A stretch of 64,000 bases of DNA, taken from NCBI GenBank assembly GCA_022818135.1, contig JAFMSR010000012.1, positions 12,425,157 to 12,489,156 on the forward strand, given 5' to 3'. Below are positions 47,461 to 59,208 of the stretch, one piece after another. Every line of letters starts with the position of its first letter. The first letter of the stretch is position 1. The notes under the pieces are model-generated. The model did no database searches, was not told the DNA's origin, and was given only the letters and a program-made list of their open reading frames with translations. Position numbers and translations under genes: made by a program. The DNA comes from Saxidomus purpurata (taxonomy: Eukaryota; Mollusca; Bivalvia; Venerida; Veneridae).

Positions 47461-47792
47461 ACGTTCCTGGATAAGGTTTGAGAAATTACACGTCACTTAA
47501 AGTTTAGACTTTTATTGCCTTTCATTAATGTTGTTTCATTTTTCATGTTTAAATAGGTTATTTTTTTATAAAAAAAAAATATTCCATAAAAGCAATGTTG
47601 GTGATGTGCTCCATAATTTTGACATTGTACACATCTACACAGCACTGTATCAAATACTCAGCTTTGTGGAAGACTTAAAGATGTTTAAAAGTTGGATAAA
47701 ACAACAACAACAACAATAATAATACTTTAATCGGTATCAAATATACACAACATTTATAGCCGACAAACAGTGAAATTCTATCTTAATACTGT

Positions 47793-50511
47793 CAGGATTT
47801 ATTATATTAACGGATTGTGAAATGGTGCAAAAAAGTACGAGTTCTCTGTCTTGGCGAGATTTTGCGAGATTTCATCATTACAACGACGCCATTTTAAGTA
47901 AGCAAATACAGAAAATCATCGATAAATATATTCGTCCATTTATAAGTAATATCAGTTTTTCAACGTTGAAATTCTACATAACAAATGTGTAAGATATAAA
48001 TAATCAACTGAGTAGTTTTGTGTGTGAAGTCATATTGATTTTTTGCTACACACACCCTTTCAAGTGCTGATCATCTGTAAGAATGTTTGACGAGAAGGTG
48101 AAAAAAATGGCGGAATTATGGCTAACATAGCCCAACTTTGTAGCGATTTTCTGCCGTTCTTTTGTGTTTGTGTGAATAATATGGGTTTGGTTACATTGAG
48201 AAAGGGTTTGGAAAGTGTTCGCAGTAATTCCCTTTGTTAAAAAGCTGGTAAGTAATAAAAGAGAAGTTCGTAAATTTAGGTCAATTTTAACATTCGTGCT
48301 GAAAAATGGTGGAATTTGCCAGACAGGGTCTATGCTGTCACGAATTTTCACACCTGTGTCGTTATTGTGTTAAAAAGATGAATTAAATTACATTCAAGAA
48401 TCATTGATAAATCCATTAAAGTATTTGAAACGGGTCACACGATTAACCGAAATACCGGAATACTACCGAAATACCCGCAAAAATTAGCAATGCACATAAG
48501 TTTTAGTTAAGAAACACCTGTATCTATAATATTTTTCGAACATATGTCATGAAAGATAAAATATACAGTCTTTACTTCGTGCTTTTCCCCGTTCATGTCG
48601 TAATTAAATCGCACGTTTGTACCAATACATTCTACTTTCCATTTCTAATTTACTGACGTCATTCTATAACATTTTCTCGTTTGATCATTAAAATATGTAG
48701 ATCTATACAAAAGTTCATATTTTTGAAATGAAATTAAGGGCTGCTTCTAGCATTCTAATGAAATTACCACAAATTCAATAACACAGTATGAAATGATGTT
48801 TTCCAGCTACGGTATTGTTATGAAAACATGCTAATTTCATCGTCATTGGGTACAAAATGAAAATGCATATGTCATGTGCAAGGGCAAAGTATTATTAATA
48901 AAAACAAAATGTTTGTGGGTTGTATGCCAGTAAAGTCTTTCTAATAATTTGACAATCTTCCTAATTTCGTATCTAAAATGCTTTTGAAAGCGCACTTCCA
49001 GAATGTGCAAGTGATTCATGTTATTGACCGTACAAAGCAGTGTTCACGCCGAATATACCACATCGGCTGTGAAAAGCAGAAGTTTTGCACACAAACTATG
49101 ATGTGCATGTCCCTAAGATGGAACACGTCAATGGTAAGAATTTGTGTTAACAATTGACGATACATTTCGATTCCCGCAAAATAATCGGATGTTTGCACTC
49201 TCCGTCGGCAATTCAGGTAAGAAAAAAATGATTGATCAGTATTTTAGAAACGTTGATTAATGCCAGACAGCTTTATGCCAGTTTTATATTTAATCCAGTA
49301 ATTATTTGAATTTGTCCGGTATCATTTGATATAATATTTGTCTTCATGATTTCTGTGCCGCTCCTTTGATGTTCGGCACAACCAGTCTTGCTTTGAAAAA
49401 AAGCGGATCGCTTCAATATACAACTTCAATATTTTACGGAGAAATACACAAAAGGCAACCTGATAATTTAATGATTTTCAAAATTCCTTCCTAACACATG
49501 TCATGATCAAATAATATACGTAGATTGTGCGATATTACTTTTTTTCTGGGGTATTCCGGTATTTCAGTAGTATTCCGGTATTTCGGTGACTCGTGTGACC
49601 GATTTGAAACCCCGTTTTAATGGCTAACAATAGTTTGTAGCACTTTTGAAAATGAGCGTCATTCGGCTGTAAATAAGATTGGTAGCCATATTTGTCATGC
49701 TGTGTGTAACTTATAGCCCTAAGAAAATAACATATTTTTAAGTGAAATGATCATTTTAAGCATGTTAAATGACTGATCTCCATAAAAAAAATTCAGTTTC
49801 ATAAGTATACACCTGATATTACGGTTAATAATATGTTTAGATGTGTAAAATTAGATTTTTGAGGTGAGCAATTGCGATTTGTTGCAATTATTTCGTTTTT
49901 CTGCGAACATACCAATTAATTTTTTTCCGATCAAAAGAGAACACTACTTTTAGTAAATGATGTCGATAATTAGTTTGATCATGATTTTTACAAAATTAAT
50001 ATCAAAATAAAATGACACAAAAATGTCGTGAATAATTTTCGCACCTTTTACGTTTTTTTTGTTGATTTTTTTTTCCCGATCAAAGGACATAGACAGTTGA
50101 ATGATAACAAAGCGATTTCGGTTTTATAAAACATAATTTGTTGATTAGTTTGTTTGATCTGATCTATTACTAGAAAGTAATAGGCCTACCATCACGCCTT
50201 TTACACTCTTCTTTTATTTTATGTTTTTGCTTATTCGCATTTTGTTTTTACACATCTGCAAGAACAATACATAATCTTCCATACTTTAAAATTTTCACTT
50301 TTTTCCTCTTTATCACGGACCTAAATACAAACATAGGTTCGCTCTATATTTTAAATACCAGTTACCAATTAATTAGAGAAAAGCGACCGTCGATAATCAA
50401 AGACAAGGAGTTTTTTCTACGCTAACGGAGCCGTCTTACCTACGGCACAGAAAAACCAATAAATTTGTCTGCTCTATAGCGCGTTTCATATCCCTGTATA
50501 TACGATCCCTG
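47793..50511. mobile_element. 2.7-kb insertion with CAGG...CCCTG ends (hAT-like)
   Basis: Identified against the uninterrupted sequence near 35686. Ends CAGGATTTATTATAT and, reversed, CAGGGATCGTATATAC. The flanks ATACTGT and ATACCGT look like a 7-8 bp target duplication. No transposase frame seen. It contains a nested element. Confidence 0.6.
48413..49623. mobile_element. Nested 1.2-kb foldback element
   Basis: Left CCATTAAA...GGTCACACG, 'accgaaataccggaatacta'; right, its reverse complement with 'ggtatttcggtgactcgtgtg' and TTTTAATGG. Arms of about 70 bp; the interior is non-coding. Confidence 0.8.
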
Positions 50512-50589
50512 ATACCGTGAGCTTGCAATGATTTCATTAGTTTTGTACAAGGGAGTTTTGCAGATGGACTGGTAAGGTACGTGAATGCT

Positions 50590-51352
50590 TGCAAGACATC
50601 AATTATCATTTAGTTCTAAATAAGCGTCATTAAGGTAACATGTTTAAAACAGAATGGACACCAGCGAAAAAATGATGTTATCACTAAAAGGTGGTCTGGG
50701 GGTCTTTTGACATTATACACAACAAAAGTACTGTTATATAAGCTTTCAAAACCTATATTAGTGTGTGTTGTGGCAAAAATTGTTTACAAATGTCAAAAGT
50801 TCTTGGCTTACTTACATGAAAAATATCCAATTTTTGTGCAAGTTTCCTGACAAAGTCGAATTATGAAATTCTTCAAACTGGCAAAAATTTACTAGTTTTA
50901 TGTCTCCTCCAGATGCTCGACCATAGAAACAGTTGAGCAGTTCTTTCAATCTTACTACATTCAGACTTGAATGTATTAATCTAACATGACTCCTGATTTT
51001 GTATTTATGTCTTAAGAGTAGAAAACTGTTTTGTTATGCCATTAACAGTCATTCAGATGCACAGTAATAAACAATCTGAGCATCAAAACTCCAAATCATT
51101 GTTTATTAGACTTTAGAGGAATGGATATTATTTCATAAACAAATCACTCAAATCAACAGCAGTTTTCTCGGGAACCAGCAATGCTGTGTTATAAGATTGT
51201 AATTACAATAAAGGGATGACCAAAAATAAGGGCTAAAGCCCTCGTTGTGCCAATAATCATTTTAGGCACGTCATGGACATTTATTGAATTCTTAATTATG
51301 ATTACCGGTATATGTATATGCTTTGTTTATTAAATGGAATTTTATATTGCAG
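50590..51352. other. Intergenic stretch
   Basis: No coding signal seen; earlier SAMHD1-type exons (HD motif) are absent. Confidence 0.5.
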
Positions 51353-51629
51353 GATTGGCCATATGAGGGCAGACCTAAGAGTAAAAGTTTTCTGTATGAG
51401 GTAATTTTACTTCAAATACTGTTATTTCAAAAATATTATACTATACTATACATTAAAATTTCCTAGCAATTTACAGCAACAGCATTATGTGTGTCAAACC
51501 TTTGCAATGTCGAAACCAGATAGTTATGCGTGTTTAGCTACTGAAGACAATGGACGGCAGTCATATTTTTTCAGACTATATTCATTTATTGCCTGAGGTA
51601 GGTTTTGAGTTAAAAAGAAAATAATCGAA

Positions 51630-51700
51630 CCCGCAACCTCCAGGTTGAGCGGCCGACATCTTAACCTCTACACCACCGCTGCCCTCAATGATCTGAATTG
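51630..51700 (-). repeat. tRNA-derived SINE head
   Basis: Minus strand reads GCGGTGGTGTAGAGGTTAAG then 'ggttgcgggttcgat', the A and B boxes of the family at 9241. Confidence 0.7.
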
Positions 51701-51867
51701 GTCACCAGAATCACAATCAGAAGGGTTAGAGTTAAAGCGACTGCACTCCAAATTCTTAGTAAATTTTAATTTTTTGGTAAAATCAATATATATTCAATTT
51801 GTCAGCATCAAGATTATTTTCTTTGTGTAAGAGCTAAAAATAAAGGTAGAAAAAAAATATTTACCCG

Positions 51868-51952
51868 AGCCAGGTTTTGAACTCGGATCTTTGCGCTTAC
51901 AAAAAATTTACAGCGGCTTAACCTACTACACTACGGAGTCAGCTGATTTGAT
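51868..51952 (-). repeat. tRNA-like SINE or tRNA pseudogene
   Basis: Minus strand: 'cgtagtgtagtaggttaagcc' and 'gagttcaaaacctggctcgg'. Box order is right, but an A/T-rich run replaces the anticodon arm. Confidence 0.45.
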
Positions 51953-53000
51953 GCGAGTTAAAAATATTGATATACCAGAGAGCCCACCCCGTTAGTCACG
52001 GGGTGATATTTTCTACAATAAAAGTAAGCAAAACAACACATTTTAATTGTTTCTTTTGTTAGAAAACTTGTCACGTTATCATAATACAATGCCCCTGATA
52101 CAGTAATGACAATTGTTTTCTTGAAATTGAAAATTTTCTTTTTTTAGCGTAACTTGTCCATCTGGAGTGCAGTCGCTTTAAAGAAATCAGTCAATGTTGT
52201 TTCAGGTTGTTGCTAACAAAAGGAATGGTATAGATGTAGATAAGTGGGACTACTTCGCCAGGGATTGCGATATGCTTGGGATACGGAACAATTTCGATCA
52301 CAACAGATGTATACATTTTGCTAGAGTACTGGAGGTAGAGGGCCAGTTACAGATCCTACTCTCGAGATAAGGTAATGTATGTCTGGAGTAATTCAATGGT
52401 GACTGTAACTTATTTATACATGTATGGAAAAATCTGTACACGAGTTACATGTATCAGTAAATACACAAAGGAAACAAGTGGGAATCTCCATTCAGAAAAA
52501 AATTTCTAAAATTAACTGCTAATTGTAAACGAAGGATAAAACTTGTCTTAGACACATTCTGCCAAAGTAAGATCCGTTACTCATATTTATTTGTTGTTGT
52601 AAAAGTTTGTTTTTTTGCGAGGTTGTTATTTTCACAAATTTTGCAAATGAAGTGCTTCATGAAATATATCAAACATGCTAAAATGGCAAACAAACGATGA
52701 TTATATATAAGATACTGCTCCCGCACAAATTCAAAAACTCATTCAAAAGTAAATAGAAAAATACAAAATAGCGAAGTAAACAAATTGCATATATAAAGAC
52801 TTGTACAGTATTCACTTAGTGATAGATGATTTTAAAAAGGAATTTTATTTGAATCTTGTTTTGTCATTTAGGAAGTTGGCAACCTGTATGACATGTTCCA
52901 CACAAGGAGTACTCTACATAGACGAGCGTACCAACACAAGACTACAAATATCATAGATACTATGTAAGTTTGTTAATCAAAAGTGTACATCAATGATTTA

Positions 53001-53170
53001 TGAAATAACATCCGTTCCAGCCGTGTTAGTCGTTTAATAAACAATGATTTGATTACTGATACGCAGAATAAGCCACGAAGGCCGAAGGCCTGAGTGGTTT
53101 ATAACTGCTTATCAGTACGACAAATTATTGTTTATAAGACGATAACAACGCTGAAAAGGATGTTATTTCA
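53001..53170. repeat. 170-bp foldback (MITE-like)
   Basis: TGAAATAACATCC at the left, GGATGTTATTTCA at the right. Pairing continues through 'aataaacaatgatttg' / 'caaattattgttta' to a centre 'gaaggccgaaggcc'. Sits in an intron of the SAMHD1-like fragment. Confidence 0.8.
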
Positions 53171-53756
53171 ATTCTAACATGACCAGATATTACAAAAGGT
53201 GAATAAATGCAAAGCTTTATTTTCTATGCGAATGCTCATTTAACGTCATGTGGCGCAATATGATGTCATGTTTACAGCATATCGGTTCCCGCGTTGTTTA
53301 TGGTTTAATATAACATGAATTTTCTATTCTTTGTATATAGAGACAAAATTGTGAGTCATGTTAGAATACATGTTTAAAATGCATTGTAAGAAAGTTTATC
53401 TCATATGCAGTGTCAAGTGCTTTGGTTTTGGGTGAAGTCTCTGAAGTAAGTTACACTTTCAAGCATCTGTACAATATGCAAAAGAAACAAATATTTGGGG
53501 TTCCATCTCCTTTATTGTGTAAGGTAACTTTATGTTAACTTTATTTTTCAGGATCGTGGAAGCTCTAAATCAAAGCCAATGACTACATCAAGTTTGCTGG
53601 CAAAGATGGGTAAACATTAGCTTGAATGTTATAAATTTCTGATAAAAGAAAATCCTGAACAAAATAGCAACTGAGGATCAAAAATAAGGTTTTAAATATA
53701 GTCCAATGTTGTATCAAATTAGCATATTTTCCAGAACATTTGCCATATCTTTTTAT

Positions 53757-55578
53757 TAGCTCACCTGAGCTGGCTCAGGGTGAGCTATTAGGATCAATGA
53801 ATGTCCGTCCACACTTAGTTCGTTAACACTCTAGTGGTCACATTTTTGCCTCAATTGTCACGAAACTTGGTCAGGATGTTTGTCCCAGTAATTACTCGGA
53901 CGAGTTCGAATATGGGTCATCTCGGATGAAAAACTAGGTCACATGACCCAAAAATAGAAAATCTTGTTAAGGCTCTAGAGGCTACTGTTTCAGTCCAAAT
54001 ATCCTGGCAATTTGTCAGAAAGGTTGTTTGGTTGATTTCTAGCTCAAGTTTTAATATGGGTCACATGGGGTCAAAAACTAGGTCACACAGCCCAAATATG
54101 GAAAAACCTTGTTAACACTCTAGAGGTAATATTTTCAGCCCAAATATCCTGGAAATATGTCAGAAAAGTTGTTTCGATGATTTCTAGCCCAAGTTCGAAT
54201 ATGGGTCATCTGGGGTCAAAAACTAGGTCACAGAGCCCAAATATGGAAAAACCTTGTTAACACTCTAGATGTTACATTTTCAGCCCAGATATCCTTGAAA
54301 TTTGTCAGAAAGGTTGTTTCGATGATTTCTAGCTTAAGTTCGAATATGGGTCATCTGGGGTCAAAAACTAGGTCACACAGCCCAAATATGGAAAAACCTT
54401 GTTAACACTCTAGAGGTCAGATATCCTGGAAATTCGTCAGAAAGGTTGTTTCGGTGATTTCTAGCAACTTTGTTTCTAGTTTCCAGGAAGCGGACTCGAG
54501 AGCGACTCGATAAGCTAAAAGCTTTCTTCACAATATAGCTAAAATAAATTGATATAAACTAAAAGTCCTTCCTACTCAATATTTTAAAACAATTTCCTAT
54601 AAACCAAGAGATATAAAAACTCTGGCCTTAAATTGGCTCTTATATTAGGCGATGATGCAATTACCTGTTGCTGGAGATATTCTTGACCCCTTGTTGAACT
54701 TCCATGTTAAAGATTTGTCCTAGATAAAGTTTAACATTCACCTCACAAGAAAGGTCATATATAAAATTAAATGAATCTTTAGTATATGCAAAACATTCAA
54801 GAAGATATTAGATTTTGCATGTGCATGTTACTTACATAAAAGAATAAGCTGTTCTGTTTGTTTCTAAAATGTACTCTTCCATCTATCAATATGCACAGTA
54901 CCAAAAATTGTTGAAAAAATGAATAGCTCACAGTGCAGATCATGATCAGACAGCAAAAAAATTAAAAGTGAACAGTGTTGATTATGATCAGACAGCAAAA
55001 TAATGAAAAGCTAACAATGCAGATCATGATCAGACAGCAAAATAATGCATAACAAACAGTGCAGATCATGATCTTACAACAAAAATGAATAGTGAACAGT
55101 GCAGATCATGATCAGACAGCAAAAATTAAATAGCCGGTGATGCAGAGCATGATCAGATAGCAAAATATGAATAGCTAACATTGCAGATCTTGATCAGACA
55201 GCAAAATAAGAAAAGCTCACAGTGCAGATCATGATCAGACAGCATAAAATGGATGATCAGACAGCATGAAATAAATAGCTTACAGTTTAGATCATGATGA
55301 AACAGCCAAATAATGAGTAGTGAATAGTGCAGATCATGATCAGACAGCAACATAATGAGTCATAGAGCTTAGATATTCAGCATGTGGCATGACTCTCTAC
55401 AAAGATTGTTCAAATCATGACCTCAGTGTCAAAATTGACCCTGCCTGGGGGTCTCTTGATTTTACATAGGCTTATTCAGAGGAAAATGTAAAAATTGACC
55501 CTTTCAGCTATTTATGACATTGTATTATAGGCAATGGTAGACAGGTGAGCGATATAGGGCCATCATGGCCCTCTTGTT
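53757..55578 (+). repeat. AGCTCACC-family element, composite and interrupted
   Basis: 5' foldback TTAGCTCACCTGAGC...GGGTGAGCTATT. About four units of 175 bp ('gggtcatctggggtcaaaaa', 'ccttgttaacactctaga') run to about 54470. Then come a SINE tail (about 54480-54560), a minisatellite (54935-55350) and the family's usual 3' part, ending AGGGCCATCATGGCCCTCTTG|TT. Confidence 0.7.
54915..55360. repeat. ~42-bp minisatellite
   Basis: About ten units of 'gcagatcatgatcagacagc' plus 'aaaataatgaatagctaaca', with spacing near 42 bp. Confidence 0.85.
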
Positions 55579-55672
55579 TATAGTACTGGTTGCAGAATCT
55601 GCTTTATTGACAGGAAACCAAGTTAAAATTTGCTATAAAAACTAGGAATCAATGCTATTTTTTGATTTACAG

Positions 55673-55759
55673 GAGTGTAGTTTGCAGTAAGAGCCTGTTT
55701 GATGTGTTTTTGTCACTAAAGGATGATATCCAACCTGAGAATAGGCCTATTCCATTACA
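55673..55759 (+). CDS. Unrecognised gene, penultimate exon
   Basis: Open only in the frame that takes two bases from an upstream exon; ends CCATTACA before GTAAGT. Confidence 0.55.
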
Positions 55760-58700
55760 GTAAGTATTGCTTCTTACCTTCTTAACTGTAACTTTTTTTA
55801 CAATGTTTATAGACCAGCCGATATGAGGAACTATATAAAAGTTTGTCTAAAAGTATAATGAAATGCAGAAAAAAGGTTTTGTTTAAATTTTGCATGTACA
55901 GTGTAACTTTTCAGGTGTGAACACCCTTGGGAACTAAGGAAATATGTTTGTTGTTCTGTAGAGGTCAGTTCCTTATAAAATTGACGCAATAGGACAGAAA
56001 ATGTGTGTTTTTTTATTATGCTTAAATCGCACCGTCTTTCTCTCTGTCTGTTCTTACATTTGGATACTTAGGTGGCTATAGGAACAATAGGTAACAGTAA
56101 ATACTCATTGATGTCATTCATTCTGTAAGCTCGTAGGTGGCTATGTTTCCTCTTACGTGGCTAAAATAACAATGAAGAGAAAAATAGATTAGCTGTATAA
56201 GTATCAGAAGTAAGCACCTCAGTCCTTTCCTTTAAGGTCAAGGTCACACTTGGGGTTTAAAGATAATGGAATTCTGTTTATATACACACATTCGTCTCCG
56301 GACTGTAACTTTGTCATGCATTTAAGGATTTTGAAATAACTTGGTACCAAATTTCAATGTTCAGCACATGAAGATGATGTGTTGCATGCAAGACCCACGT
56401 CCCTATCTCAAGGGTTTAGGTTACACTTAAGGTTTAAAGATAATGGAATCCTGTTTATATGTGCGGGATATATGTACACATTCGTTTCCAGACTGTAACT
56501 TTGTCATGCATTGAAGGATTTTAAATTACTTGGCACAAATGTTCAGTAGATCAAGATGACGTGTGGCGTGCAAGACCCACGTCCCTACCGTCAAGGTCAA
56601 GGTCACACTTAGGGTTTAAAGGTAATGGAGTCCTATCTATATGCACACATTTGTGTCCGGACTGTAATTTTGTCATGCATTGAAGGATTTTAACATACAG
56701 TCGAGTCTCGATTATTCGAAGTGCCGGGGACCAAGATTTTACTTCGAATAATCCATGGGTTCGAATAATCAAAGTCCCGAAGTTGGCCAGAAGATTGTTA
56801 TGTAAATTGTCAATATATAAATGTATATAGCTATCACGGACGCTTAACGTAATATATATTGCGTATATCATTTAGAAGAAAGTAAAAGGAAAACAAAAAT
56901 AAAACACATCAAACGTTTAATTTATTTTTTCTTTTTTAAACCCTTTCCATTCGTTGCTGAACGAGGTATCTCCCGTTACCGGGTCCTTCGCCAGATTGCT
57001 CAACCCAAATTACTTCTGCACAAGTAGAAGTCATTTTTAGCTCGACTTTTCTATGAAAAGGGGAGCTATCCTACTCGCCCCGGCGTCGGCGTCGGCGTCT
57101 GCGTCGGCGTTGGCGTCACACCTTGGTTAAGTTTTTCGTACCACCCCACTTTATTTCAAAAGTATTAGAGGTATGGCTTTGAAACTTTCCATACTTGTTT
57201 ACCATCATAACCTCCATCAACAGACAAGAGTACATAACTCTGTCAAGGTTTTTGACAGAATTATGGCCCTTTTTTGACTTAGAAAGTGTATTGAGCTTGG
57301 TTAAGTTTTTCGTACCACCTCACTTTATTTCAAAACCACTGGAGGTATTGTTTTGAAACTAACCATACTTGTTTACCATCATGACCTACATCAACAGACA
57401 AGAGTACATAACTCTGTCAAGGGTTTTGACAGAATTATGCCCCTTTTTGACTTAGAAAATACATTGAATATGGGTAAAATCCACTTTTTGCCTTAACCCT
57501 TTGAGATATTGCTTTGAAACTTTGAATGCTTATTTACATCATTACCCCCCATCTGTAGGCAAGAGAAGGTAACTCTGTCAGGGATGTGTTTTAAAAACTA
57601 AGGCCCTTTATCGACTTAGAATCTTGGTTAAGTTTTTCGTACCAGTCCACTTTGACTCAACTATTTGAGATATTAATTTGAAAGTTGGAATACTTGTAAA
57701 CCATCATGATCCCAAAACATGGGCAGGAGAAGGTAATTCTGTCAAGGATTTTATTTGAATTATGGCCCTTTTTGACTTAGAAACTCAGTTAAAATTTTCA
57801 TTCTTGTCCACTTGTTGACTTAACCATTAGAGATATTACTTTGAAAGTTGGAGTACTTATGTACAATCATGAGACCTATATGTAAGCAAGAGAAGATAAC
57901 TCTGTGAAAATGTTTCTTGATTTGTACTTAGAAATTCCTAGTTAAAGTCTTGTGTGCCCTTAACTGTCAAAGTTTTGTTTTATAGGCAAGCACTAAAAAG
58001 TCGAGCGCGCTGTCCTACTGACAGCTCTTGTTCTTTTGACAGTTAGATTAAAAGACATGCTTTAAATAGGCATGGTAGTTTGGTAGTCACAAGTTAGTTA
58101 TTCGAAATTAAAGGTGGACATCTTTAACCGACTTTCAAACAAAAACAAAAGTTGTTCCTTTGGTATTAAACAAACAAGGTTAAAGCGAGTATGTAATTAT
58201 CACACCTTAGCACATATAACACACTGACCGCATGTCGTTTTTTACAAGTTGAGCGTGTCAGCAATTATTGGTTTGATTGGAATGTATTTCGAATAATGGG
58301 TGTGAAATTCCTTACAAAAATTGTCTGTCAGACTAAAAAAACACTTCGAATAACACCAGGTATTCGTAAAATCCATTTCAAATAACCCGTTAATCTTTAT
58401 ATACATTTATATATAAAACATTTCGGGACCGAATATTGTCTTCGGATTACACCAGGTATACGAATAATAGGTTGTTGAATAATCGGGGTTGAACTGTAAT
58501 TTGTCACATTTTCAGCATTTCTTCTTCTAGAGAAGTGTCATTCAGGGAGGTTGAACTGTATAATATTTAATCAATTTTGTTTCTATGTATATGAAAAGTT
58601 TAAGTAGAAGATATGTTCAGATGATATTATATCCAAATGGTTTTGACCTGGTTTGATTAGAAAGTTTAATTATTTCTGATAGTTTGCTCAGCACACCCTT

Positions 58701-59208
58701 GTTTCCCATAGAGAAATTCATGGGGAAGTTGAGATGTCTTTTAAATCTCAGAGTTTGACATTTCATGATTTGCTTTTTGTGTTCTGTTGAAAATTATTTG
58801 AATATTTTTGTGCAATAAGTAAGATCTGGCAATGACAAAAAATATCGTGGAATAAATTGGAATTAAACTGGCATGATTCTGAGAAATTGAAAGACAATTT
58901 TTGTTTCCCTGATGTATGGTATGAAATATCAGGTATTGTTTGTTTTCTGCTCTAAAATGAGATGTCACTGTGGTGTCTCAGTAAAGTTCAAATGTCAACA
59001 TTACGTCAGATGTAAACATTATTTGATATCTGACATTTGTATATTTCAATCATTCTTACATTCTTTTATGGTTTTCAGGAGTGAAGAGCTGAAAACATAC
59101 AAAGATTTCAAGATGGCTGCTAAATCATATCAGACTGCATGGCAACAGTTGTTACGGGTACATGGAACATGGGAATACAAGCCTCCTGGATACCTGGATT
59201 TTACATGA
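55673..59208 (+). CDS. Unrecognised gene end, two exons
   Basis: Exon 55673-55759 (acceptor ATTTACAG, donor GTAAGT) encodes SVVCSKSLFDVFLSLKDDI...ENRPIPLQ. Exon 59079-59208 (acceptor TTTTCAG) encodes SEELKTYKDFKMAAKSY...VHGTWEYKPPGYLDFT, then TGA. The phases agree (87 bp entered with two bases carried over, leaving two). The sequence looks like a real conserved C-terminus, but I do not recognise the family. No start codon or 5' exons were found; the nearest upstream exons are the SAMHD1-like ones. The intervening 3.3-kb intron is filled with repeats. Confidence 0.6.
56030..56697 (+). repeat. GTGTCCGG-family element, interrupted
   Basis: Same units as 26385-27386 ('ccggactgtaactttgtcat', 'caagacccacgtccct'). 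It stops abruptly at 56697, where a TA-flanked element begins. Confidence 0.75.
56697..58499. mobile_element. Pogo/Tigger-like MITE, split by a nested element
   Basis: Left end TACAGTCGAGTCTCGATTAT; right end AATCGGGGTTGAACTGTA; TA on both sides. Sub-terminal 'ttcgaataat' motifs occur on both arms (56700-56780 and 58280-58480). The CAGT...CTCGATTATTCGA style is typical of pogo-like termini. No transposase is encoded. Confidence 0.7.
57038..58034 (+). repeat. AGCTCGAC-family element, complete
   Basis: TTTTTAGCTCGACTTTTC...GGGGAGCTATCC, then GGCGTCGGCGTCGGCGTC. Five units of about 190 bp matching those at 28766-30650, then the CGCGCTGTCCTACTGACAGC-TCTTG|TT end. Inserted into the pogo-like MITE. 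Confidence 0.88.
59079..59208 (+). CDS. Unrecognised gene, terminal exon
   Basis: Lys/Trp/Tyr-rich end with WEYKPPGYLDFT before the stop at 59206-59208. Base composition is clearly richer than the surrounding AT-rich intron. Confidence 0.62.

Larger units (their letters stand above)
51353..53609 (+). pseudogene. SAMHD1: SAMHD1-like dNTPase fragment, four exons, two frameshifts
   Basis: Exons 51353-51400 (DWPYEGRPKSKSFLYE), 52206-52371 ([20 protein letters not shown] ...), 52872-52963 ([19 protein letters not shown] ... IIDTM) and 53552-53609 (IVEAL ... NDYIKFAGKDG). These match the conserved region after the HD catalytic core of SAMHD1, a dGTP-regulated dNTP triphosphohydrolase. Splice sites and phases fit. 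Exon 2 has one extra base near 52353, which turns ...YSRDK into a stop. Exon 4 has one extra base near 53571. No N-terminal SAM/HD exons lie upstream and no C-terminal exons follow. It is therefore a partial decayed copy unless the indels are sequence errors. A fragment like this cannot carry the HD active site. Confidence 0.82.

Noticed and set aside
51868..51952. Functional tRNA gene
   Set aside because: A- and B-box-like parts exist, but there is no cloverleaf with a proper anticodon arm; fits a SINE head.
54915..55360. CRISPR-like array
   Set aside because: Units are continuous with no unique spacers, and the genome is animal.
57090..57120. GGCGTCGGCGTC run as a microsatellite or CpG island
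   Set aside because: The same run sits at a fixed place in other copies of the AGCTCGAC family (59735, degraded at 28800), so it belongs to the element.
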